NCBI GenBank assembly: GCA_034509495.1
Contig: CM067522.1
Location: forward strand, 12,414,528-12,478,527
DNA length: 64,000 bases
Reading direction: 5' to 3'
DNA from: Acestrorhynchus altus
Taxonomy: Eukaryota; Chordata; Actinopteri; Characiformes; Acestrorhynchidae
Each line of letters opens with the position of its first letter. The stretch's first letter is position 1. Of this stretch, positions 25,126 to 40,100 are shown one piece after another. A program made the position numbers and the translations under genes. The notes under the pieces are model-generated. The model was not told where the DNA came from. It did no database searches and worked only from the letters and a program-made list of their open reading frames with translations.

Positions 25126-28100
25126 ATGGACGTGGACTTGGGTGCTGGAGCGGACAGCACCCGAAGAAAGATGGAAGTGACGGGTGATGGGATTGAGATC
25201 ACCCCGTTGGAAATGTATGACTCAGCACGGGCTAAAATCGCAGCCAACTTACGATGGATATTTGCTAAAGCTTATGGAATCGGTAAGCAATTTTTTTGCC
25301 CACAGATCGGTTGTTTGGCTTTAGTTGCTCAGTCAGACACATTAAGTGAATAAGATTTTACAGTCCATATCAAATGCATGAGATCAGTCTTGGCTCTCTT
25401 TGTAGCTCATGAGGTCAAGAAGCGGTCCTTATTTTCTCCATCAGCATGTCCTTATTGCATAACAACATAGCTATCTCAGAGTACAGTCAGAATACCATAT
25501 TTGGCCACTAATGTAATAGTTCACCTCTTTCACTGAAACACTGCACCATAAAAAAAGAGCCTTGGATCCTTTAGGAAAAGCAGCATGATTTTAGGTTGAG
25601 GATATATGGCACAATCAGTGGATTGACTGGTATCAGCTGGGATTGATCTGGGTCATTGCAGGCAAAGTTCAGAATGAGGACACAGCAGTAGGCTGTGTCC
25701 ACTGGTGAAGGATTTGATGGTCAAGAACCAACAGCATTTGTTCTATTTGCAAAGCTAGTAGAATTAATCTTCAGTGGGTGAACTGGAAACATGGTCTCAG
25801 AGTTGAACACTCACTAGGTGCATTTGTTTACGCTTCTTTTGTCAAAGAAGGAATGGGTATTTCATCATGAGTCTTGCCGTAGAAGGTGGGATGTATTTGC
25901 ATATTGATGATAATGGTTACATTTAATTAGTTTTATGTTTTTGTGCTTTTTCTGTAATATTAAGGCAGTGCTTCTATAAACAGATTTCAGTCTGAAGTAA
26001 CACAGTAAATCTCTATTTATGGTGTTTGACTAAAAGTAGTCAAGGTTATATTCACAAGCAGAGGAGAAGGAGGGGAAATGATGTCCACACATGTTTAACT
26101 TCAGTGTACATGCTTCCAAACCCTGTTCTTCCCCATTCCTTGTATTAGTCTAACAAAGACTCACTAGCTCTAACATTGTCTAGTCTTATTTTGGGTAATT
26201 GCATAGTGATTTTTTTTAACTAATGGATTCTAATCCAGTTCCATTTGAATAGAAAAACAACTTTGCCATAATCTGTAGATCCAAACCCCTGTCTGTTAAA
26301 TGACAATGCATAGTGTGACTACTCTGCATTGTAGTACACAGCATGGAATAGCAATAACCAGTGGTGTATTTTTAGTTCTTTTCCATGCACTGGACAGCAC
26401 AGGTCTGTTGCACACAAACCGACTAGTGCTTTAGCAAATGTCACTGCAGGCATCAAACATTGATTCCTTGCTCTTGCTCTTTATCATTGGTGGATGTTTG
26501 GGTGGGGTGAACTCCTGCCCCAAACTCATCACTGTTGCCTAGTCTCCAGTAGGCTTATGTGTGCCTGTGAATTTCACTGTAGCTCCATGTTAAAGTCCTG
26601 AGCACAGAAAGTGGATCCTATTGGTTGGTGTACTCAAGCATGTTATGATCTGCAGCTAGCCCCATACTGTACAAGGCAGGGGAGCTCTCTCATATCACTG
26701 GTTAGGAAACCTTGTCTCACAGACATCTGACCTAATTCCACTCAAGACACGGTTGCTCTGTTTATTAATAATTAATCTGCATTGAATGTAGTGAGGGCTA
26801 TGTCAGTTAAGTGTTTCACATGTATGGTAATAAAGTAATTATTATATTGTTCTGATATACATTTTCAGGTTTTCTGATTTGATTTTTACTATATATTTTC
26901 CCAGAAATAACTGTGATAAACAGAATTATTGTCATTTTGAAACCCCGAGTATTGCTTCTTTTCCTACATGATAGGTGTCTGTCAACACAAGCTATCCTTT
27001 AAGAAAGAGCAGATGAACAGAACAGCACAACTGGCTAAAATACACACAGATAAATACAGTGTGTAATATCGAGGCCAACTTTATCAAAGTTCCATGTGTA
27101 TGGTATGATACGTTATTATCATGAGTGGCTTAGTATTGGTCAGATCTTCCACACATTTGTAACCACACAATAGTGTGGTTACAACTAATTTTGCAACTAG
27201 GGCTTGCAATCCCTAAGCACTTTTTGTGGTTTTGAGTTCTTTGACTGGAGTTACTCTGCAACTCCTTTTTTCTTTTGTACTCCAGACAATAATTGGGCAA
27301 TGAAACATTCAGGTAGATGATGGCTGAACTATGCTGTTATGTAGATACAGCCCTAGTCATTTTAGCCATGTGAAATGGTAATTGGCATCCAGATAATAAA
27401 TGTGCTGTCCTCCTGCTGTCTTTTAAGGGTCTTCAAAATCCTAGCCAAGAGTACAATGCTGTCTAGCTGTTGGGGAGTGGCTGAAAAACTGCTAACGCTG
27501 CTGAAGCCTTTAACAGTGTTTTTATTGTTTGAGCTGGACTGATGTTACAGTACATACAGTATATTTCTTGAATGTCTATGAAGCAAAGGATGACCTGAAA
27601 CCTTCTGATCATCATTGTTATGGATGGCCATACAAGCTTGCAGTATACATGAATGAAGCAGGCAAACAAAGCAGGTTTTCCCACATGGTACACTAGAGGG
27701 GTCAGGTGTGTGTACATATATGCATGAGGAATAATTGCTGCCATCTGACATTCAGCAGAATGGTACCCCTGTGATTGCAGAGGAGGGTGATTGTGCCATG
27801 CCCACCGAGTAAAGGGCAGCTTTGGCTTCTGTTTAGATGATTTTTTTGGGTTGTTGTTTTTTTTTTGTTTTGTGGCCAAGCCCCAGCTGCCCCAACTTAT
27901 CAGTGTCAACACGGGAGCTCATAAACCATGAAGCACGGCAGAACGGCTTTGTTTTCACACCCTTACTGCGTTTGGTAACACTTACAGATCTGTGATCCCA
28001 GAACTAATAAGCAAAACAAGGCAGGGCCCAGTCAACGTAATTCACAGAGTGCTGTGCAAATTGGCTTTCAGTGTGTTGGCACCTGGAACCACCTCTACGT

Positions 28101-31100
28101 ATGTGTCCCCAATTCCACCATGTGACATCTCTATTGAATTTACTTGACTTAGAACCTAAATGCTGCTTCACTTAGAAAGCAGGCTACTAGTTCAGCATCA
28201 GGATCTAGCTGCTTCACTCCTCTTTCTTGTACTTTGAATAAACTTGTTTTAATTGTTTGTGACTTGCTGTTGTTTCAAATCTTTTCCCACGTTGTCGTTC
28301 TCTCAGATCACGTCCCAGAGGACATGCGGGACCCCTTCTACACAGACCAGTATGATCAGGAGCACATTAAACCCCCTGTGATCCATCTCTTATTGTCCTC
28401 TGAGCTGTATTGTCGTGTTTGTGGCCTCATCCTCAAAGGGGACCAGGTGGCCTCTCTACAGACCCATCAGTCAGTCATCCAGGCCCTGTCCCGCAAAGGC
28501 ATCTATGTGATGGAGGGTGATGACACACCTGTCACTGAAGTGGACCTGACTTGTCAGCCTATTAAAATGGTAAGTACTTTGGGAGTTGAGCGCAGCTGAT
28601 TTCTTATGCTGGGGTTAAATAAGCTTGTTGGTTCAGCATTTACTGGGTTGCAAAAGTAGTGACCCATAGTTGAGAAGTTGTACAATGAGAATAGCTTGCA
28701 CAGGGAGATGGAAGCCTGTCATACGAAGGAACAGCAAAAATGCCTGAAGGCAAAGACAGCGTGGCATTATCCTGGCAGGATGTATGGTCCAGTTTGAGGA
28801 ACTCTTCCTGTTGTAGATGCGTTATCTACACACTGACAATGCAGACAAAAGAAAGTGACTGGTGGTTGTTGGGTGTGTTTGTATATCTCAGAATCCCTCT
28901 TTTCACATATATGTCTGCTAAAAGGAAAGAAAACGGTATTGATGAACGGGATTGTGTCCATTTGTGGTTTGATCTCTTTACATGCAAATGCTATCTGATG
29001 ATCACACCCTTTACAAAGCTTTGAGGAGTGTAATCTTCATGAACCTGTTTGGCACGATCTAATTGTTCCAGGGTGTGTATACAATGATATTTGCTTAGTA
29101 TGAACATTATTTGACACAATGCACCAGCAGAGTTATTGGTAAGCAGCCAAGGTCAGTTCACAAAGCTTTTCTTGGTTTGCTTCGGAGAACAGATATGATT
29201 CCATGTGATTGTTTCAGATATGGATTGGTTATACAAGTGGCATAAGTGAACTGTCAACAAGCAAGATTGTTGCTTCAGCATTGTAAAAATACTGTCAGGT
29301 AGACCTAATGGTGTAACTGAAGCATTACTGCAGCCATAGGTCACTTGAGTCTCGAGGGGTTCTTATTGTTAAATGTCAGTGTTGGATCCACCTTTTAGCC
29401 CGGTGAACATTGTGGCATTCTTCAGTGTGTTCCACTTCCTCTAAATGAGTAGGTCAATTGTGTGGGTGAAAGTAGGTTTAAAGTACTAATTCAGCTATTT
29501 ACTCCCATTGAGGCCGTTTTAGAATGTATTGATCAGGTATTTATTTTTGATCAAAGTTGAAGCACTTTTAAACAATTATGCAACAACTCATCCATTTCCT
29601 GAGTATATTTTCTGGTTTCTGTCTCAACCTGACTGCTGTTTTGTTTATTACTGGTTTTACAAGCTGGTTTTTCACAGGGCGTTATTAACATCAACAGTGT
29701 TTGTGTTTTGTTGTTGTCTCATACTTTTCAGTCTCTTATTGAACATTTTAACACTGGTTTCCTTAATATCAACAAAGGGTCTCGCAGCTTGATTTGAGCC
29801 CAGACGGTTCCCATGGTAGTCACAGTGTCTATATATCTAATATCATTTTACCCTGTTACCTTGGCAACCTGCCATCCCCAAAGCCCACTGCACGCTTCTC
29901 TGCTGGCTGACTCGTCAAGACATCTCACTCATTGTAAGGCTCAAGAGTTAATCTGTAAGAATGGAGTGTGGAAGCGAGCCGATACGGTTGTCTGGAGTGG
30001 AGGGCCAATCTTACTGGTTTGTGCTGATGTGTCTATGCAAGCTAGAGGAAAGAAGCCAGTGCATGACTGGCCAAGAAGTTGCCATGGTAACTGCAGGAGC
30101 TTTGTGGTGGAGCTGGTGCCTGCAGACACTCTGTCTCTAAGAGCCAGGCAGTGATCAGCAGGAGCATCTGCACACCCTGAGAGAAAGAAAGGTTAAAGGA
30201 CTGGTCTCCAGTGTGGGTTGTCTAGGTTTTGGCTGTAGATTTTTGAAACAAAAGCTGAACACCACTCATACAGAGTCAGATTCTGCTGTTGTGTTTTCAA
30301 TTTTATTGTATTAACATTCTGAATTGTTGTCTTAATTCATGGCAAATTAAGTTAGTGGTTGGAAACCAGAGCTAATGTCTGCTTCTTGAGCTTCTTGGCC
30401 ATTAGTCAATATTTTGCTTCGTTAATGAGTGTCTGACTGGTCTTATTGATCTAAATTGGATTATATCCACTGAAAACAGTATATTTAGTATTAGGGTGGT
30501 TTTTTTGCTCAATTACTTACTTAAACTTCAAGTTAAAGACAATAGCTTTGAGTTTGTATTTTTGGAATTGTCATGCAAGTGTTAAAGCAGGCCAGGGAAT
30601 CATTTAGGCTTTGATTTAGAACTTCTGCCTGTGATCATAGGGCTAACTTTAAGGTTCATCTCATATCTTCACTGTCCAATGAAAGACAAGTTTCTCCAAC
30701 ATGGCTTTTATAGGAGGAGGCAAAAAATGCACAGTGCAGCTACAGGGTTAAAACTCTAAAAATGAAAACTTGAAATGGACAAAAACTGTGTTGCATTGTT
30801 TGGTTGGACAGCAGTGATATGTTTGTGTATTTTGACATCAGTGTGTGTAAGAGCTGATGTAAGATGTTCCATGTCAGTGTAAAATGTTGTACCAGTCTGT
30901 TAAATCTAACAAATGCAATTCATATCCATGCCTTTATCCTGGTAAAAAAAATCATTCAAAAAATCTGCTGCTTTCCACAAAATCTTTTGGATGTTGTACT
31001 TATTTCCACAACTAGTCAAGCATGCTAACTGTTTACCCTGAACTGTCTCATAGAGCTCCCACATGCCCATGATTGATGCTCTGATGATGGCTTACACAGT

Positions 31101-34100
31101 GGAGATGATCAGCATTGAGAAGGTGGTGACCTGTGTCAAACGTTTCTCCACCTTCAGTGCCTCAAAGGAACTCCCCTTTGATCTGGAGGATGCCATGATC
31201 TTCTGGATTAACAAGGTAAACAAGCTTCTATCTCAAGCTGTTTCTAGTTATTTCAGTTCTTGCACTAAAGTGATTGGGGTTCAGTAGCGGTTTAAGACCA
31301 GAAGTTGCCACCTTTACTGTGAGATTTGTTGAGTGTGCTTGAATTGCAATTTACTGTGCAGACCTGGAGTGAGTGCTCTGAACAGATATACCATCTTTAG
31401 CTTACCTGTTTGTCTGGGTTTATTTCATGGATAATGTAGAATATGTCTCTTGTCCATGTTGGATCCCTTTGAGCCAAGGTCAGAGAAAGCTGTCAGTATA
31501 ATCAGGTTGTGTAGAGGTTGGAAAAGTTCGTTCATACATGACCATCTGATTTTCTCTGTGGTTTCCAGGTGAACCTGAAAATGAGAGAGATCACTGAAAA
31601 AGACCACAAAATAAAGCAGCATCTGCTGGATTCTCCCAGCCACCAGAAGGTATCATAGTCTTTAGGTTTTCATTTTCATGACAACGTTCTGTAATTTTAG
31701 ATGTGGTGCAATACGAATATGAATAGCAATTTCAACAGTTTGATAGACTTTTGTCTCACTGGACTGTGTTGGCAAACAGCTTAAAAATCCCTTCCCTGTA
31801 TCACAGAGATGAAAGGTTCCATATGGAAGTTCTCCAGTACCACCAGTCCCTTCCCCTCTGTCTCTCTTTCTCTTTCGGAGTCTGCTAGCGGTGTTGGTTG
31901 TGTTTCTTTTCTTCTCTGATCGTACATTCCTGTCTGCCCCCCTCCCGTCTCTCTCCCTCTAACCTCCTCCTCCTGCTCCTCCTCCTCCTCCCTTGCTACT
32001 CGGATAGTCTCCCTCAAAGTGGTATTGGAAACTAGTACCTGTAAGTTGGCTGCCAGTGCAATCGTCTCCACCGCTGCACGCATTAGTATGTGTTGATGTG
32101 TGCGCACACCCCCCACCATCCTGGCCACGCTTCTTTTGGTTTCGCAGTGAATTACAGTGGAAACTCTAATGCCCAATGGCTCGTGTTGTCCAATAATCAC
32201 AGAATAGTATCTGCCATTCACTCCCCTAAGCCCACGCAATATGATGTAACACATTCCTGTGTGGCTGTGTGTGTGTGTGTTAGAGGTATGTGTGCGTTTG
32301 TTTGGGGAACCCTTATTGTGCCGCTGCAGCTTTAGTTCATTCCATTTTATTTATCTCTTCTCTCTCCATCTCTCTTCAGTCTGTTTTTCATAACTATATA
32401 TGTTCCTTTAGCCTGATCTCCTGCTTGAGCTGGCCAATTGCATGCAACCTCATATGGTAGGATGCTCCCCCATCCTGCAATCTCCATTCCATACTGACTA
32501 ACTCTAAACTCACTTTCACCTCTACATTGTAGCTCTCGCTCTGTAATGTAGCTAGCTAGGCTTATTCTGTGTGTGTTGTTTTGGGGTGACCGTTCCTGAC
32601 CCAGTCTGACTACATGGGCAGTGGTTACGATTGGCTTCTAAAATTGCTGAAATGGCAGTTAACTAAATTACAGCTTCTGCTCACAGTGGAACGGACAGCC
32701 TTGAATCATTGTTTCATTTAGTGAAGCTAGTTAGCGTGTATGTGCTTTTGTGCATTCTTTAGTGCTGTTGTCTTGTCAGTTGGTGCTCTGGGTGTCACTC
32801 AACAAACTTTGACATTTTTCTCTTTCTTAATACATAGCTAGAAAGCAGTGTGTTGTACTTTTTTACTAGCTTGGCATCTTCTTTGAAATGTTTCTTTGGT
32901 GATTTAGATGTCTGATGATCTAGATCGACTTGGAATATGTCTATGCAAAATGGTTCAGTTAAATGAGAAATTTGGGCTTGAAATCCATTCAACTTATGAA
33001 ACGTAGTGGATGTGAAATGCTGTAAACATTAGTTCATTTTTTACCATCACACTTAGTTTATTTAAGTTCTGCTGAAAGGCATTAGCTGAGCCACTTTGGA
33101 TAATTGTTCTCACGTTTAGGTACGCTACCGGCGGGAGCATGCTTCAGGCCGTCAGTTGCCTCACTTTCCCCTGCTGGAGGATCTGATGAGGGATGTGTGT
33201 GATGGCGCTGCCCTGCTGACTGTGGTCCACTACTACTGCCCTGACGTGATGAAGCTTGATGGTAGGCATTCTACACTGTTATTTAGGTCTTGTTATTTTG
33301 TGTGCTGTCAGCTGTCTGTTCAACATGAACTGTCTTATTGCTACTCACAAGCTTTAGCCTTTTTGTCTAAAATGAGATTACTAATGTATGATCATACACC
33401 GATCAGCCACAACATTATACCTCCTCCTTGTTCCTACATTGACAGACTTTGTGGAACCACTTTGTGGTTCTACACACTGTAGTCCATGTGTTTCTCTGCT
33501 TACTTTGTTAGCATTCTTTCACCGTGTTTTTCACCGATCAGGACCTACATGACCACCACGGAGCAGGTATCATGTGGTTGGTGGGTGATCCTCAGTACCG
33601 CAGGGACACTGACATGGTGGTGTGTTAGTGTGGGTTGAGCTGGTACAAGTGGATCAGACACAGCAGTGGTGCTGGAGTGTTTAAACACTATTAGATGGTG
33701 GTACACCCCTCAGTGTCACTACTGGACTGAGACTAGCCCACCAATCAGAAATATGGATGGACTAGAGTCTGTAATTATAGAACTACAATTTGCTTCTGTA
33801 TGGTCTCTCAGAGAAGAAACAAGGAGGTGGTCATAATGTTATGCCTGATTGATGCATAATCAATGTATATATATTAAACATTATCTACCCTCTCATGCCA
33901 TGGGTTATTGTTATTGTTTGGTGCTTTTCATAAATACCTTATCTACTAAATTGTAACTGTTTTTGCACGCTTTGACTGCATTGTCAAGTGTCTCAAACCA
34001 ACCACATGTCACAAGAGAGCTTGTTTACTAAACGTATCCCTTCCTGTGCAGATATCTGCTTGAAGGAGGTCACCTCAATAGCGGACAGCCTGTATAACAT

Positions 34101-37100
34101 TCAGCTACTGAAGGAGTTTGCCCACGAATACCTTAATAAGGGTTTCTATTTAACACTAGAAGACATGCTTTATGCACCTCTTGTACTCAAGGTAAGATGT
34201 GGAACACACTTCCTGTCAGATCTACAATTCTTTGTTTTTGAATATACCAGCGTGATCTGCTCATCCTCCATCTGTGTTTGATTAATTCATTCGTTTATTT
34301 TTGCCTTCCCCCTGCACTCTATTGTCTCCTCAGCACAATGTGATGGTATTCATTGCTGAACTTTTTTGGTGGTTTGAGATTGTGAAACCTGAGTTTGTCC
34401 AGCCGAGGGATGTCCAGGAATTCAAGGATGGTAAGAAATTTAATTCTTGTTGCATTTATAATGAATTAATTTATTTTTATTTTTTATGTCATGTCTATTA
34501 ATGCCCATATTGATCTCCCCAATTTAATTTGTGGCTTTTTACTTCACCTCACAAATGTCGCTTTCCTCTCAGCAAGAGCAATGACTCAGTCCAAGAGTTC
34601 CCGGCCCACTGTGCCCATCTCCAATGCCACTAAACGGAGCTTCCTGGTTTCACCTGGCATGGCTGATCCTGCTCACCCTGTCCCTAACAGCCCAGAAGTG
34701 TGTAACAGGTACTTCCTGCACCCTGAGGAATCTGACAATCTGTAAGTTTTGAAAGCCCTCCTTTCCTCCATGCATAAACTTTACATCTGAACATTTTGTA
34801 AAAGTATCAGGTTTGTGGTTTGAGTGACAGCTACTTTCTTTCCCACGTCAGCTGTTCTGCCACATTTTTAAAAGGAGTGAATGTGAAATGTTTAAACAAT
34901 GCCTTGGTCAGAGTGTGACTAGAATTATAGGATTACACTTTCTGGGAGTTTATCAGCTTTTGGAGATTTATGTGAAGAGTTGTTTTAATTAAGCAGATCT
35001 TAAAACAGAAACTAAGTTCTGTTATGGAGGCTGTAGTGTTCTGTGATCACATTGCCTTCTGTTGGTTTGATACTGTTTTTACTGGGTCACTTTGTCAGAG
35101 TGTCATGCCTGCTTGGAGTTTGTATGAGGGATTAGGGATCCTTGTTAGGGATCAGTGATGGTGCTTCAGGTTTATAAGAGCGCAGTGCAATCTACATTTG
35201 TAATATACATTATGAAACAAGTAGTAACCTGACATTGCTGTTAATGATTCAGATATCGTGGTCCACACTCTGATATTCTGGTGGCATTTAAGACTGCGAA
35301 GTCCTCACTTTAACAAAAGATGTTAATTAGGACAGTTCTAAACTGCTCGTCTGTATTTGTTCAACCACATGGAAAATGCATAGTGTCAGATTAGATTTTG
35401 GACTCCAGTAGACTTGGATATCATTTGCCCTGATTTTGTGTTTTGGATGCCTGCCAACAATGTCCTCTGTTTTCTGTTTTAGCAACAAGGGGAGTTCCAG
35501 CTTTAGTCCCTCACATCCACTCCTACCTCTGAGACAGAGGCAACAGAAAGCTCAGCAAGGAGAGGACACTTTAGGTACACAAGGACATTGACTAGGAAAA
35601 CAAGCTGTTCATACTTGACTGCTGTCAAAACTATTTAGCAAGGATTACCAAGGAAATTTGAATGATGAATGCATGCACGCAAACAAGGTCTGATTATTGT
35701 GCATAACAGATTAAAGTAGTTTGTTGATTGATGTGCTTGCTTTTTCCTAACAGCATGTAGAAATCGTTCCAATTCTTTGACGCAAGAAAGTCGAGCATCT
35801 ACTGCTTGGTCTGACAAAAGACAGAGGTACCAGGAAATTGTTCATATTTTATTAATGTTTTATATTACATTAATTAAATCCATGACTTCATGCATTTGAC
35901 TCAAATGTGCCCTGCTTCATTCACTATTCTAACCAGGCCACTCTCCCAGTTGAATCGCTATGTTCTCCACTGTGCCACGGACAGTGACGCAGACTTGGCT
36001 TCAGGCGACAGTGCCAGTCTGACATGCTCCATCAGTGAGGACAGCTTGGCTTCTACTGTCACACCCAAGCATCAGAACCATCCAAGCCAAGGTGTCCCTC
36101 GTAGAGTCAATGGCCATGGGCTGTTGGGAAATGTTAATATGGATGAAGAAGATGAGAATGTAACCATTATCAGAACGGAGTCATCAAAAAATGACATTAC
36201 TTTGACAAACTCTGGGGACATAGAACGCCAGTGTGTCTCCTCTGGTGCTAAAACAAGTGCATGGGGACGACAAGAAGAAAGCAGTGCAGATTCCCGAACT
36301 GCCAGTTTTTATTTGGAACCTTTGATGCCTGCTGTCCTTAAACCAGCAAAAGAAAAATCCATATGCCTGAACAAGGAAGAAGAGTCTGGGGAGTCGAGGC
36401 ATCGCGGGACAGCACGTAGAGTTGGTGCTGGAGATGTACTCAGTTCCACAGCTAGACGAAGACCTCCACACAGCCTTAACCGAACCTTCAATGCTAGCTC
36501 CAGCTCTGAGCTTGAGATAGCTTCTGAGCCCAAATCCACTGACGCTGTGCCTACACCTACTGGCCAGGCTCAAGCCTTCAGACCTGTGCTCCCAAGCAGC
36601 GCGGAACTCCCAGCTGATCAGTCTGCAGGGTTCTACTTGCATTCATCTGTAAATGAGGACAAGAGACCTGTCCAGGCTTGGGGCATACTGCCTGACTCTG
36701 ATACAGACACTGTGGAGACCATTGAAGAACAGGATGCAGATCTGACTAAGGAGCTGCATCCACAAAAGAGACAGTTGTACGAAGAGGATGTTGAGTCTGC
36801 AAAGCTGCGTGAGGACATGAATGTGAAGGAGCATGAGGACAAGGATGAAGGAAGCCGGTGTTCAAGTCCTGGTCTTAGTTTACAGTCACAGGTGAGCAGT
36901 GTTGCAAGCGGCAGTGTGCGAATGACCAGCTTTGCGGAGCGGAAGATGCAGAAGTTTGGAAGTAACCAAGACATCCGCTCCAGCACCAGCAGCTCACAAA
37001 GGACCACGCCGGACGGTTCTGAGAGCTGCCCTCTTCCCCTAACTTCCTGGAGGATTAAGAGAGACCAGAGTCCTTCCCAGCAAGGCAAAGAAAATGTCAA

Positions 37101-40100
37101 CATGTTGGCTTCAGAACTTGTGCAACTGCACATGCAGCTTGAAGAAAAGCGACGTGCCATTGAGACCCAGAAAAAGAAAATGGAGGTCTTGTGTGCTAGA
37201 CAAAGACTTAAACTTGGGAAAGCTGCTTTTCTGCATATAGTTAAAAAAGGGAAGAGTGACACACTTCCTCAGCCCCTGAAACCAGAGTACTTGAAAGACA
37301 GCCAGAAGCTCAATGGTGAAAAAGAAAAGTCATCAAAAGATGACTCCTGTCTCGATGCAATGAGGGATGGAGAGAAAGGCGCTGAAGAGCCAGAGAAGGC
37401 CTCTCTTGAATGGGATAGTGCAGCTGCCATGCCCCTTAGTGCCTTAGATGCAGATGAGGAAATAGACCTGAATGAGTGTAACCACTCCATAGAAATGCTC
37501 AACGAGGCTATCAGCAGCATTCAGCAGCAGATGTTGCAGCTGTCCCTTCAACAGGACCTTCTCATGAAGCAAAACATTCAGTCTCCATCTGGTTCTGTCC
37601 CACCACCCAGCAGTGACCAAGGAAATCTATCCGAACCAAAGGTTCGAGCTGCTATCCATTTTGTGGAGCCGAGCGGCAGCCCTGTAGTCCGGAAGCCTCC
37701 CAAGCTTAGCTCGGCACGCTCCCGATCCAAACCGTCTGAGCTGAAGTTGTCAAAAGAGCTCAGCAAAGGGCAGAAAATATCTACTCCCACTCCCATTGAC
37801 AGTCCTACTGTTAAAGCCAGTCCTGGGGGCAGGACCCCCAGAGCAGAGGCTGAGATCGTCATTTCTGATGAGGGAATGCCAAAGAACGCATCCTTCCATC
37901 TTCACGATGAGGCCAACTTGCGAACAGTGTCACGGGAACCAAGCTCTGTGGCCCTAGGTGTGACATTTGATGAGAGTGTGTCTAGCACACTACGAGACCC
38001 TGACGCAACCTTTGATAGTGGTCCAAGGTATGAAAAAGTCTTGTCTGAGGACAGCTCGAGGAGTAAGGCCAATCTAATTGAAGTAGACTTGTCTGACTTG
38101 GCTGAACCAGCAGATGATGTCATTTCCAATACGGTAGATGTCTCTACAGATGGAACTGATGGAGAAAAGAAATCTGGCATGGGTTTCTTCTTCAAGGTAT
38201 TATTATTACCTCTTATTTCCACTAGATAAAATTCACTGTTAATGATAACATCCCATTCACGTGTTCTTTTGAATGCTTTCATTCACAGGATGAACAGAAA
38301 GCAGAGGATGAAATGGCTAAAAAGCGGGCCGCATTCCTCCTTAAACAACAGAAGAAGGCAGACGAGGCTCGGCTCCGCAAGCAGCAGCTAGAGGCAGAGT
38401 CTGAACTGAAAAGAGATGAAGCCAGGTCAGAAGTGTCCTGCACTACATGCCTCAGTGTTTGCACACAGTTCAGTACTTTAAGTAAATTAAATTAATTATT
38501 TAAAGGAGCCAAATTGGAAATCACTTTTCCAGAAAACAGCTTGATGTTGTCTGTAAACATTGTTTTAACTGTACTCTTCATCTCCCACTTTATAGAAACT
38601 TACTCTTCACAAAGTAGTTATAACAGTATTTGTTTAATCATTGAATTTTGCCCAGTTTACCTGGTTTGGTTGAGCTTGTCACTGATCTGACAATATCAGC
38701 AGTGCAGTGGTACCGTTAGTGTCACTAAGCTAAGGTTAAGTCAAAGTAAAAAATATTTCCAACAAAGGGACTTTATGACTTCCCACAATTTAATTTGATA
38801 ACTATTGTAAACATACTGTACATGACATGTGACACACAACTTTTTTAGGACAGTGAAGAAATGGCTGGCATAGCTACCTTTGGATGCCTGGATGGCTTGG
38901 ACTGCATCGACTACCTTAATAAATTAGTTCTCCCTACCGGATTAATCTTTTCTGCAGCTGGTGCAGTTTACTGAACAACAACTCCTTGCTAGGGTTGCTA
39001 TTCTAGCATGAATGCACTTTGCTCTCTGCCCATTGGTTGCACACATGTCTCTGATGAGGTTGCACAGAAACCTGTCTATATGGAAACAAAGTTTTGTTGT
39101 GATGTTATTACAAATTTGTATGTTTGCTTATATATGTTTAACCTGATCTGTTCACACTGAAGGCAAAAGAAGTTTTAACATATCCCACTTTCTGAGTGAG
39201 GCACAACAAAAGAAATCAAAGAAATGTAGATATATGGTGCTTTTAAAAAGCTAGATAAGAGGAAGTAGAATTATTGCATTCTTATTAGAGACAATAAGGG
39301 GTATATAGGTTAACCATTGGGCAACTCTACTGTCCATTATAAGATAAAGGACAGATTTAGATGTCTAGCAACAGTACTTTATTTAATTTGAGAGATGTGA
39401 TTTAGATTGATGGAATGTGTTAACAAAAGCCTTTTTTGCTTTTAGGCGGAAAGCTGATGAAGAACGGATGAGAAAGGAGGAAGAAAAAGCAAGGCGTGAG
39501 TTGATAAAGCAAGAATACCTGAGAAGGAAACAGCAGGAAATGTTTGAGGAGCAAGAACAGCCTAAGCCTAAAGCCAAACCTAAGACCAAGAAGCAAAGAC
39601 CGAAGTCTGTGTTTAAGGAAGAGCCTTTAACTGATACACTCCCAAAATCCTCCCCTGCCAGTAAGCAGCCTTGCTTTTATTCATTGCTACTAAATGGAGT
39701 TTAAAATGAATAACAGGTTCAAGACAGTGTAACTTACTCTCCCAAATGCATATTCTGATTTATGTCATTTTTTTGTATTTATTTTGTCTACTTTTACTGT
39801 CAAGTTTTATGCTTCATTTAAAATAATGTCTCCCTTTTATCAGATGAGAAACTTGTCAGTGCCAAATCTGGCTCCAATCTCTCCCTGGCCTCTGTGGCCA
39901 CCACTGAGGCAGACAGTGTCACCTCTGGGGGTGCAGGATCTCAGCGGTAAGCTGTGTGCATGTGTGGGCGTGCCTATGCAGTTTTAATTAAAGTCCGTTT
40001 TAAAAATCAATCCTCTAATCCAGACAGTGACCTCTAAATGTAGCTGAACACTATTGGTATGTTCTTTCCATGAGCAGAGGGGAATCAGTGGAGTCCTTTT

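Noticed and set aside
36184..37862. Long minus-strand open frames opposite the large camsap1 exon
   Set aside because: They lie antisense to a confirmed 2.26-kb coding exon and show the Ser/Leu/Cys-rich composition of antisense shadows, with no recognisable domain.
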